From Actinobacteria bacterium UBA3086 (lineage in GTDB: Bacteria; Actinomycetota; Coriobacteriia; Anaerosomatales; UBA3086), in the NCBI GenBank assembly GCA_002367305.1, contig DFBG01000006.1:44985-60579 (forward strand): a stretch of 15,595 nt of DNA, written 5' to 3'. Made by a program: the position numbers and the translations under genes. Of this stretch, positions 5,720 to 13,039 are shown piece by piece (within the stretch, counting starts at the first letter, position 1; every line of letters starts with the position of its first letter). The notes below the pieces were generated by a model that saw only the letters and a list, made by a program, of their open reading frames with translations, did no database searches and had not been told where the DNA came from.

Positions 5720-7762
5720 GTGTCGGGGGACGCTGGTTCAGCCACCTGTTCGTACACTGCGACGCCCATCTTCTCGGGCCCCCGTCCGGCTACGGTCGTG
5801 GCTCTCATTGGAAATCCCAATGTGGGAAAGTCGACGTTGTTCAACCAGATGACCGGTCTCGGCGTGGTGACTGCGCACTATCCCGGAAAGACGCTCGAGG
5901 TCAACGTTGGGTCCACGTCGTTGGACGGGCGCAGCGTATCCATCGTCGATCTACCTGGCACGTACTCCCTGGGTAGCGAGACCGAGGCCTCATGGGTGAC
6001 CAGGCGCGCGCTGCTCGATGTCGTGCCCGACTGTGCGATCGTGGTCGTTGATGCGACCAATCTAGCCCGGTCTCTGGTGATCGCCTTGCAGGTCATGGAT
6101 ATGGGAGTGCCAACGGTAGTCGCACTCAACCTGACCGACGAATCCAGACGCTCCGGTCTGCTGATCAACGCGGATCGTCTCTCTGGGACTCTGGGTGTCC
6201 CTGTGATCTCAACTGTAGCCACGGAAGGCAAGGGTGTTGCACCGGCTCTACGTACCGCTCTCATGATGTGCGGTACGTGCGGAGATGTCCGAGAGGATGC
6301 AACGCATCGGTATGGCGTCGGTTTCGAGTCACTGCTGGAACCCTTGGTCGCCGCCGCAACCGTTTCGGGGATTGCGCCCTTCGGGTTGCCGCCGAGGGCA
6401 ACGGCTCTTGAACTGATCCAGTCGAGATCGGATGTCGAGGAAGCAGTTCTCGAAAGCGGTGGATCGGTACTTCACCAGCGTGCCGGGGAAGTTAGTCGGA
6501 TCATGGGGGCCGCGCGCGGTGAACGGGTTTCGACCACCGTGTCGCGCGAGCTTCACGGTGCCGCAGGCTCGATCGCTGAGTCCGTGAGTGATTCTCAGCC
6601 CACAGACCGGACGAGGCGGTCACTCCGTTCGCTGGCGACATCACCGCTTACAGGTATACCTGTGCTGTTCGCGGTTCTCGCTTCTGTATTCCTCTTCCTG
6701 TTCTTCGTCGGTGATCTGCTCGCCACTGCGTTCTCTGCTCTCTGGAGGGCCGTTGCCTCCCCGGTGATCGTGAGCGCGGTGCATGCGGTGTTAGGGGAGG
6801 GTGCGTGGGCTCGTACCGTGCTCTGGGGGCTGGACGCCGGTATTGAAGCATCGCTCTCCATTGGACTCCCGTACATTCTCACCTTCTATGTGTTGCTGTC
6901 GTTGCTCGAAGATTCTGGCTACCTCAACGCGGTAGCCTTTCTCGCCGACAGATCCATGCACCACTTGGGGCTGCACGGACGTGCGGTCATACCTCTCGTT
7001 TCCGGCGCCGGGTGCAGTGTTCCCGCGGTACTGGCTACCCGCGTTCTTGCGACTGAGCGAGAACGTACCATCGCGTGCACTCTGATCGCGATGATCCCGT
7101 GTTCGGCTCGCACCGCGGTGATCATGGGAGCCGTTGGGCATTACATCGGACTTCTGCCGGCGCTCGGCGTATTCATCGTGTCGGCTGTGGTCACTGGTAT
7201 CGTCGGCATTGTGCTCGATCGAATGATTCCGGGCTCAGGGGCCGGAATGGTCATGGAGATGTTCCCCTTCCGTCGCCCGTCTCTGCGCGTGGTATGGCGC
7301 AAGGCGTGGGATCAGTTTCGTGAGTTTCTGCTCATCGCCACACCCATCGTAATCGTTGGGTCCATCGTGCTCGGTGGTCTGTATGAGTCAGGATGGCTCT
7401 GGAAACTGTCCGCACCCCTCGATCCTGTGGTCGTCGGATTCCTCGGATTGCCGTCGATCGCCGGGCTTACGCTTCTCTTTGGCCTGTTGCGTAAGGAGTT
7501 CGCACTTCAGCTACTCGTCACGCTCGGCATTGCGACCATGGGTGAGCAGGCTAACGATCTGCTCACGTTCATGGGTCCCACCGATCTCTTTGTGTACGCG
7601 CTGGTCAACACGCTCGCGATGCCTTGCGTGTCGACCGTGGCTGTTCTCGGACGAACACTCGGATGGAAACGTACGAGCTTTGTGACGGCGGTTACAGTCG
7701 GCACGGCACTTGCAATGGGAGGCTTGTTCGCAAGCGTGCTCCCGGCCATCGGCTGGAGCTGA
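5720..7762 (+). CDS. feoB: FeoB-type ferrous iron (or Mn2+) transporter
   Basis: A 680-residue FeoB: an N-terminal cytoplasmic G domain joined to a polytopic membrane permease. G motifs are GNPNVGKS (31-38), PGKT with Thr58 as switch I, DLPGTYSL (77-84) and NLTD (137-140). After a helical guanine-dissociation-inhibitor-like region, membrane segments begin near residue 305. Conserved permease motifs are LEDSGYL (396-402), GAGCSVPAVLATR (429-441), IPCSARTAV (459-467) and the C-terminal MPCVSTVAV (634-642) with GWK. FeoB imports Fe2+ across the inner membrane; some paralogues carry Mn2+. Switch I reads HYPGKTLEV rather than the common NWPGVTVE. No separate feoA is present; the FeoA-like SH3 domain lies only in the adjacent repressor. 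The start is a GTG 9 nt after the repressor stop with a weak ribosome site, suggesting co-transcription. Confidence 0.94.
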   Translation: MSGDAGSATCSYTATPIFSGPRPATVVALIGNPNVGKSTLFNQMTGLGVVTAHYPGKTLEVNVGSTSLDGRSVSIVDLPGTYSLGSETEASWVTRRALLDVVPDCAIVVVDATNLARSLVIALQVMDMGVPTVVALNLTDESRRSGLLINADRLSGTLGVPVISTVATEGKGVAPALRTALMMCGTCGDVREDATHRYGVGFESLLEPLVAAATVSGIAPFGLPPRATALELIQSRSDVEEAVLESGGSVLHQRAGEVSRIMGAARGERVSTTVSRELHGAAGSIAESVSDSQPTDRTRRSLRSLATSPLTGIPVLFAVLASVFLFLFFVGDLLATAFSALWRAVASPVIVSAVHAVLGEGAWARTVLWGLDAGIEASLSIGLPYILTFYVLLSLLEDSGYLNAVAFLADRSMHHLGLHGRAVIPLVSGAGCSVPAVLATRVLATERERTIACTLIAMIPCSARTAVIMGAVGHYIGLLPALGVFIVSAVVTGIVGIVLDRMIPGSGAGMVMEMFPFRRPSLRVVWRKAWDQFREFLLIATPIVIVGSIVLGGLYESGWLWKLSAPLDPVVVGFLGLPSIAGLTLLFGLLRKEFALQLLVTLGIATMGEQANDLLTFMGPTDLFVYALVNTLAMPCVSTVAVLGRTLGWKRTSFVTAVTVGTALAMGGLFASVLPAIGWS

Positions 7763-7782
7763 TCTCGACAGAAGAGAGAGCA

Positions 7783-9105
7783 GTGCGGTCGTTCGGTCTG
7801 GTGGGAACCTTTGCGTTTCGCAGCTTGGTGATCGTCGTTCTCATGACGGCGGCGTTGTCTTGGGCTGTCCTTCAGACGGTTGAACGTGTGGCTGTCGAGA
7901 AGTCGGGAGAAACAGGGCGTCTCACCGCTCAACTCGTGATCTCTCACCACCTCAGTGATCATGATCTGAGTGACCCTCTGGCACCGGAATCCGTCGAGGT
8001 GGTCAATGATTTCGTCGTCAATGAACTGCTGAATACGGATATCGTCGCAGTCAAGATCTGGGATCTGGATCGTCGACTCATATATTCGTCCAATGGTGAG
8101 GATGAGATCGGTTCGTCTCATTCGAGCGAGTCAGGTATTGATCGCGTCATCAGCGGTGAAGTCGTCACCAACATCGAACGTAGCGCCAAATCCGAGGATG
8201 CCAATCAATACGCTGAGTATGGCGACCTGATCGAGGTCTATGCTCCGCTCGTTGGGGAGAACGGCGAGACGGTCGGCATCATTGAGATCTACGAGCCGTA
8301 TGCGGTCATTCAGGAAACGATCAAGGATGCGAATCTTCTGATCCTCGCCATCATCGTGGTTGGTTCTCTCGTCATCTATGTCACGCAGATCCGCATTGTG
8401 AGAAGCGTCTCCGTGAAGCTCGAGGATACCGAGAAGTTGGTGGGCACGGTCAACGAGCGTCTGCAGGGCTCGCTCAAAGAAGTCGAGGAGAGTTCGCTCG
8501 GCACTCTGCAGGCACTCGTCGCTGCCGTTGATGCCAAGGATAGTTATACTGCGCGTCATTCCCTCGGAGTCACCGACTACGCGGTGGCCATCGGGCATCG
8601 TATGGGCCTTTCTCATGAGGAGCTAGTCGATCTCGAGCGCGCGAGCCTTTTGCACGACATCGGCAAGATCGGGGTCCCGGAGAGCGTACTGCTGAAGCCC
8701 TCCCAGCTTTCCGATGAGGAGTATCAGACCATTCAAGAGCACAGCGAGATGGGTGCACATATCATAGGGTCGATCCCGTTCCTCGCAGAGCTCGTACCCA
8801 TCGTGCGACATCACCATGAGCGTTGGGATGGCAAGGGTTACCCTGGCGGGCTGAGCAGGGAGAAGGTGCCACGCATGGCTCGGATCCTAGCGGTGGCGGA
8901 CGCTTTCGATGCTATGACCTCCAATCGTCCCTATCGTTCGGCACTGCATGTGTCCACGGCGCGAGCCGAGCTGCTCCGGCACCGAGGTATCCAGTTCGAT
9001 CCTGTTGCGGTCGATGCCCTGATCGAGGCGCTCGACTTGGGCGATGTCTCGGTCTCGCAGAGATACAACCGGGTCGAGGGTGCTGGTTCGGTCGGCGCCG
9101 CCTAG
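7783..9105 (+). CDS. Membrane-bound HD-GYP domain protein (c-di-GMP phosphodiesterase)
   Basis: A 440-residue sensor-effector. One transmembrane helix (about 10-32), an extracytoplasmic Cache-like region (about 35-180, with VKIWDLDRRLIYSS and EVYAPL … VGIIEIYEPY), a second helix (about 184-203), a short coiled-coil linker (about 208-238), then an HD-GYP domain. The catalytic set is complete: H259, H291-D292 in LLHDIGKIGVP, H320, H343-H345 and D373, and the GYP signature is intact (HHERWDGKGYPGG, 344-356). Such domains hydrolyse cyclic di-GMP to pGpG or GMP and often need Fe or Mn. The GTG at 7783 is chosen because it follows AGAGAGAG by two bases and places the first membrane helix near the N-terminus; a reading from 7624 would overlap feoB. 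It starts 20 nt after feoB and probably shares its transcript. The stimulus is unknown. Confidence 0.93.
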   Translation: MRSFGLVGTFAFRSLVIVVLMTAALSWAVLQTVERVAVEKSGETGRLTAQLVISHHLSDHDLSDPLAPESVEVVNDFVVNELLNTDIVAVKIWDLDRRLIYSSNGEDEIGSSHSSESGIDRVISGEVVTNIERSAKSEDANQYAEYGDLIEVYAPLVGENGETVGIIEIYEPYAVIQETIKDANLLILAIIVVGSLVIYVTQIRIVRSVSVKLEDTEKLVGTVNERLQGSLKEVEESSLGTLQALVAAVDAKDSYTARHSLGVTDYAVAIGHRMGLSHEELVDLERASLLHDIGKIGVPESVLLKPSQLSDEEYQTIQEHSEMGAHIIGSIPFLAELVPIVRHHHERWDGKGYPGGLSREKVPRMARILAVADAFDAMTSNRPYRSALHVSTARAELLRHRGIQFDPVAVDALIEALDLGDVSVSQRYNRVEGAGSVGAA

Positions 9106-9154
9106 CATCTTTGCTGGATCCTTCTCGTACCCCTGTCAGACCCCAGCTCTATCT

Positions 9155-9182
9155 TGTATATCGAACATATGTTCGATATAGT
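9155..9182 (+). promoter_or_regulatory. SOS promoter with LexA box filling the -35/-10 spacer
   Basis: A perfect 24-bp palindrome runs from 9157 to 9180 (centre between 9168 and 9169). Its core CGAACATATGTTCG (9162-9175) matches the Gram-positive/actinobacterial LexA consensus CGAAC-N4-GTTCG. The palindrome overlaps a sigma70-like promoter: TTGTAT (-35) at 9155-9160, a 16-base spacer, and TATAGT (-10) at 9177-9182. Bound LexA would cover the promoter completely. Transcription is expected to start near 9189 and read into the DUF6504-like gene and dnaE2. Confidence 0.88.
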
Positions 9183-9242
9183 GAGCATGCCGCGAATATC
9201 CTGTTCGCGGTTCGGTGTCTCACCGGGAAGCGAGAGGATCAC

Positions 9243-9659
9243 GTGGGGCGGAACACTGCGATAAAGCAGTTCGATCCAGCAGCAGAAGGTCAGCCCATGG
9301 AGCTCTTCCGATCCGTTGACGGTCGGCTCCCGGTGGTTCTCGAACTCCTCAGAAGTCCATGGATTGTGCGAGCGTCAGATATCGCGCGTCCCGAGGATGC
9401 CGGCGCAGGTAAGCGTATAGACGAGATCATTGCTATTGCATGGGATTCCCGCAGGTGTTGTCCGTCGGCGTTCGAGTGGCGCTCCCGCACGTACCGAATC
9501 GATGCGATCGTTCAGACGTGGGCCGTGGAGCGACGCTGGTGGGAACCGGGGCGCAGGGTGAGTCGTCGATGTTGGCGTGTGTTGGCGCGCGGGGGAACCT
9601 ATGACATCGCCTTCGATCGGCTCGAGGGCACATGGGCGCTCCTCGGCGTACTCGATTAG
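9243..9659 (+). CDS. Small DUF6504-like protein, SOS operon partner of dnaE2
   Basis: A 138-residue basic, Trp- and Arg-rich protein of unknown function. The C-terminal part, about residues 74-138 (SAFEWRSRTYRID, QTWAVERRWW, WRVLARGGTYDIAFD, GTWALLGVLD), resembles DUF6504, a small actinobacterial domain that I recall from neighbours of Y-family and DnaE2 polymerases; no search was possible. The N-terminal part (about 20-60) matches nothing that I recognise. The start is the GTG at 9243, with AGAGG five bases upstream (9233-9237). An ATG at 9297 (120 residues, preceded by AGAAGG) is a real alternative and would still include the conserved region. The same frame stays open upstream inside the HD-GYP gene, but that part is antisense to family expectations and lies before the promoter. 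The stop is 11 nt before dnaE2 and the LexA box lies directly upstream, so it is very likely co-induced with the polymerase. An accessory role in mutagenic synthesis is inference. Confidence 0.75.
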   Translation: MGRNTAIKQFDPAAEGQPMELFRSVDGRLPVVLELLRSPWIVRASDIARPEDAGAGKRIDEIIAIAWDSRRCCPSAFEWRSRTYRIDAIVQTWAVERRWWEPGRRVSRRCWRVLARGGTYDIAFDRLEGTWALLGVLD

Positions 9660-9670
9660 GGACGTGCCCT

Positions 9671-12600
9671 GTGTCAGACGGGTTCGTGCACCTTCATGTG
9701 CACTCGCACTTCAGCTTCATGGACGGCGCGTCGTCCCTGGACGCTCTGGTCGCCCGGGCGGTCGAGTTCGGCATGCCTGCACTCGCACTCACCGATCACC
9801 AAGGGCTTTACGGTGCTCTGCGGTTCTATCGGCTTGCTCAGGACGCAGGCCTGCGCCCCATTCTTGGTGCGGAGGTCACCGTGGAAGCGGTCGGGCACCG
9901 GGGGGTCGAGTCGGACCTGCCTCCTGCACAACGCCTCGAGTCCTCTCCCGGTGTCGGTTTCGGTAGAGCCGCCGGTCGGGGATTCCATCTGACGTTGCTC
10001 GTGAAAAATCGCTTGGGATACCAGAACCTGTGCCAACTACTCTCCTCCACACATGTTCGTTCCGCGCACGAGCCTTCCACGGTCACATATGAGGACCTTG
10101 CACGGCTGAGTGAGGGTCTGATCGGCCTGTCCGGCTGCTCGGCCGGTGAGGTGGGGGCATCCGTGCTCGCTCGTCAGCCTGCTCGTGCGCGCACCGCAGC
10201 ATCGCGGCTTGCCCAATGCTTCGCGCATGGCGACTTCTACATAGAGCTCATGCACCTGCTCACCCCGGGATCCCCTCGCTACATCTCCTCGCTCGTCGCC
10301 CTCGCCGACGACCTTGACCTTCCGGTGGTCGCCACCAACGATGTCCACTATGTGGAGCGCGATGGCTTCCGTGTTCACGATGTCTTGGCCTCTGCGGGCG
10401 CCAAGATGCATCTTCCGGGGCCATACGATCGCGAGAACGGCGAGTTGTGGCTCAAAACGGCCACTGAGATGCGTACGCTGTTCGCGGGCCTTGAGCGGGC
10501 CTGTGACGCTACTCTCGAGATCGCAGAACGCTGTGAGCTGGATCTGGGTTTGGGGGAGTTTCATTTTCCCTCAGCGGACATCCCGCGCGGTGAGACATCG
10601 TATTCGGTGCTCTCGAAACTGGCGTGGCGAGGTGTCGAGGAGCGATATCGTCCTATGACCCCCGAGGCAGTCGGGCGACTGCAGCATGAGCTCGCCGTGA
10701 TTCAAGACCTCGGTTTTCCCGAATACTTCCTTGTGGTGCGAGAGATCGTCGAGTTCGCCAAGTCGCAGGGTATTCGTTGCTCAGGCCGAGGGAGCGCCGG
10801 TGACTCCATCGTCACGTATGCGCTGGGAATAACCGACGCGGATCCCATTCGGCATGACCTTCTGTTCGAGAGGTTCTTGAACCCTGCGAGACGGCAGATG
10901 CCCGACATCGACGTCGACTTCGATTCACGCCGTCGCGACGAGGTCATCGATTTCATCTACAAGCGGTTTGGGAGCGAGCACGTCGCCATGGTTGCCACCG
11001 TGAACACCATGACGGCGCGCAGCGCGGTGCGTACGGTCGCTCGTGCGTTCGGGTATCCGATCTCAGAGGTCAACGCCTTCTCGCGCCACCTGCCGTGGGT
11101 CGGAGCCCGAAAGCTGCCTGAGGTGCTCGAGAGCTACCCTGAGTGTCGATCGCACCCTCTCAGGGACCCCGAGCACGCGCTTGTCGTCGAGTTGGCTCAA
11201 GAGCTGGATTCCTGCCCCATGCACCTCGGAACCCATCTGGGAGGTTTCATCATCACCCGTGAGGCCATCGATACCTGGATGCCACTCCAGTGGGCCGCAA
11301 AAGGTGTGGTCGTCTCTCAGTACGACAAGGACGACGTGGAGGCGCTCGGCCTGGTCAAGATGGACATCCTGGGGCTCAGAACGCATTCGGCGATCTCAGA
11401 CGCGATTGAGATCGCCCGTGATCGAGTCGGTGCAGAGAATGTGCCGGAGCCGTTCGATCTCGAGCCTGACGATCCCGCTGTATACGACCTTCTCTCGCGT
11501 GCGGACACGGTGGGCATGTTCCAGCTCGAGTCGAGCGGTCAGCGCAATCTCTCGCAACGTCTCAAAGCCTCCGAGTTCGAAGACATCATCGCCCAGATAT
11601 CCCTGTTCAGACCCGGTCCTCTCGAGGCCGAGATGATCACACCCTTCATTCGTCGGCGGCACGGAGTTGAATCGGTCAGCGTGCCTCATCCCGGCATGGT
11701 GCGACCTCTGCGCGACACGTACGGCATCATCGTGTACCAGGAGCAGGTTCTGCTTGTGGCAAAGGCTGTGGCCGGATTTGATCTTGCGGAGGCCGATTCG
11801 TTGCGCCGCGCCATGACCAAAGGCCGCTCGCGACAGGAGATGCAGAACATTCGGGAGCACTTTCTGGATCGAGCGGTCGAGCGAGGGGTCGAACTCGGTG
11901 TTGCACAAGAGGTGTTCCGTCAACTGGAGGGCTTCGCTGCATACGGGTTCAACAAGGCCCATGCTGCCTGTTTTGCAGTGGTGAGTTATGCGACTGCATG
12001 GCTCAAGACCTACTACCCGGCAGAACTCGCCGCGTCGATCATGAACAACGAGCCCATGGGGTTCTATTCGCCTCGACACATCCTCAATGATGCGCGTGCG
12101 CACGACATCGAGATAAGGGCACCGCACGTCAACGAGTCCCGTGCTCGCTATACAGTCACGAGCGATGGTTCGGGTATCAGAGTGGGGCTCAAGGACGCGC
12201 ATGAGATGACTGCGCGACTTCTGGAGACGATTCCGCGTGAGAGAGAGATCCGCGAGTTCAAGGACCTCGCAGATTTCCTGCGGCGTACCCAGGCGTCCGC
12301 TCCCGCGACTCAATCGCTCATTCGAATCGGAGCCCTCGACGGTCTCGGTGTCACTGACATGGGGCGACCGCCCACGCGCGATGAGATGCTTGTGTTGCTT
12401 CCCGAGCTCAAATCCGTCCTGTCACGCGAAGGTATCGCGGGTGACGACGTGCTCGTTCTGGCCCCCGGTCCGGTTCGTGAACCGGAGGACCCCGGACACG
12501 TGAGCGGGTGGTCGACTGCGCGTCGTCTGTCGGCAGAGTTGGAGTATCTGGGCCTCACTCTCACCTGTCATCCTCTGGCGCTCGCAGAGCAGGATCTGCA

Positions 12601-13018
12601 GGCCAGGGGTGTGATATCCGCCCGTGAGCTTTCAGGTATGCGCGATGGTTCTCGTGTGACCGTCTGCGGCGTGCGCGAGCGGGCTCAGACGCCACGCACA
12701 CGATCGGGAAAACGAACATGTTTTCTCACGCTCGAGGATTCGACAGGCTTGCTCGACGTGGTCGTGTTCGAAGATGCGCTCAAACGGTACGGAGATGTGA
12801 TCGTGAAGCACCGCAGCTACCTGATCAAAGGAAAGTTGCAGAACAATACCGAGCGAGGTCTTGCGATCGTCGCGGACACGATCGAGCCGTACATCATCCG
12901 CGCTAAAGGGGGAGATCCGGTCCGATTGAGGCGAGGTGTTGCCAGCGGCCCCATGGGACCGTCGCTGGGTGGTGCCGGGGCACCGGAAGAAGAGTCATGG
13001 GTGGCGGCGGAGAAGTAG
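9671..13018 (+). CDS. dnaE2: Error-prone DNA polymerase DnaE2 (C-family alpha subunit)
   Basis: A 1115-residue C-family polymerase of the DnaE2 (ImuC) type, which performs damage-induced mutagenic synthesis. The N-terminal PHP domain starts HLHVHSHFSFMDG (7-19), with TDHQGLYGAL (41-50), GAE (66-68) and NDVHY (223-227). The polymerase core carries the DnaE2-typical IRCSGRGSAGDSIV (368-381) and the three catalytic aspartates D412 and D414 (MPDIDVDFDS) and D565 (VKMDILGL), matching E. coli D401, D403 and D555. Helix-hairpin-helix and OB-fold regions follow (GSRVTVCGVR … LIKGKLQNN). An extra, low-complexity stretch at about 73-104 interrupts the PHP domain. The GTG at 9671 follows AGGGA by eight bases; an ATG at 9632 would overlap the previous gene and add 13 residues unlike the family. 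It is co-transcribed with the DUF6504-like gene from the LexA-controlled promoter and convergent with dinB, 21 nt apart. Confidence 0.95.
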   Translation: MSDGFVHLHVHSHFSFMDGASSLDALVARAVEFGMPALALTDHQGLYGALRFYRLAQDAGLRPILGAEVTVEAVGHRGVESDLPPAQRLESSPGVGFGRAAGRGFHLTLLVKNRLGYQNLCQLLSSTHVRSAHEPSTVTYEDLARLSEGLIGLSGCSAGEVGASVLARQPARARTAASRLAQCFAHGDFYIELMHLLTPGSPRYISSLVALADDLDLPVVATNDVHYVERDGFRVHDVLASAGAKMHLPGPYDRENGELWLKTATEMRTLFAGLERACDATLEIAERCELDLGLGEFHFPSADIPRGETSYSVLSKLAWRGVEERYRPMTPEAVGRLQHELAVIQDLGFPEYFLVVREIVEFAKSQGIRCSGRGSAGDSIVTYALGITDADPIRHDLLFERFLNPARRQMPDIDVDFDSRRRDEVIDFIYKRFGSEHVAMVATVNTMTARSAVRTVARAFGYPISEVNAFSRHLPWVGARKLPEVLESYPECRSHPLRDPEHALVVELAQELDSCPMHLGTHLGGFIITREAIDTWMPLQWAAKGVVVSQYDKDDVEALGLVKMDILGLRTHSAISDAIEIARDRVGAENVPEPFDLEPDDPAVYDLLSRADTVGMFQLESSGQRNLSQRLKASEFEDIIAQISLFRPGPLEAEMITPFIRRRHGVESVSVPHPGMVRPLRDTYGIIVYQEQVLLVAKAVAGFDLAEADSLRRAMTKGRSRQEMQNIREHFLDRAVERGVELGVAQEVFRQLEGFAAYGFNKAHAACFAVVSYATAWLKTYYPAELAASIMNNEPMGFYSPRHILNDARAHDIEIRAPHVNESRARYTVTSDGSGIRVGLKDAHEMTARLLETIPREREIREFKDLADFLRRTQASAPATQSLIRIGALDGLGVTDMGRPPTRDEMLVLLPELKSVLSREGIAGDDVLVLAPGPVREPEDPGHVSGWSTARRLSAELEYLGLTLTCHPLALAEQDLQARGVISARELSGMRDGSRVTVCGVRERAQTPRTRSGKRTCFLTLEDSTGLLDVVVFEDALKRYGDVIVKHRSYLIKGKLQNNTERGLAIVADTIEPYIIRAKGGDPVRLRRGVASGPMGPSLGGAGAPEEESWVAAEK

Positions 13019-13039
13019 GGCCGATCCAAAGCCTGGTCG

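Noticed and set aside
5066..7762. DtxR/IdeR or MntR operator near the repressor-feoB unit
   Set aside because: No palindrome resembling the known iron or manganese boxes was found by eye in the leader region.
9157..9180. Palindrome read as a transcription terminator for the HD-GYP gene
   Set aside because: It is AT-rich with no loop or T-run, and its core matches the LexA operator; a promoter role fits better.
8823..9242. Upstream extension of the DUF6504-like frame
   Set aside because: The open frame continues back into the HD-GYP gene but encodes no conserved sequence there, and the LexA-controlled promoter at 9155-9182 lies inside it.
11396..12313. 305-codon minus-strand open frame inside dnaE2
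   Set aside because: It lies antisense to conserved polymerase sequence and has no domain features; long antisense frames are common in high-GC genes.
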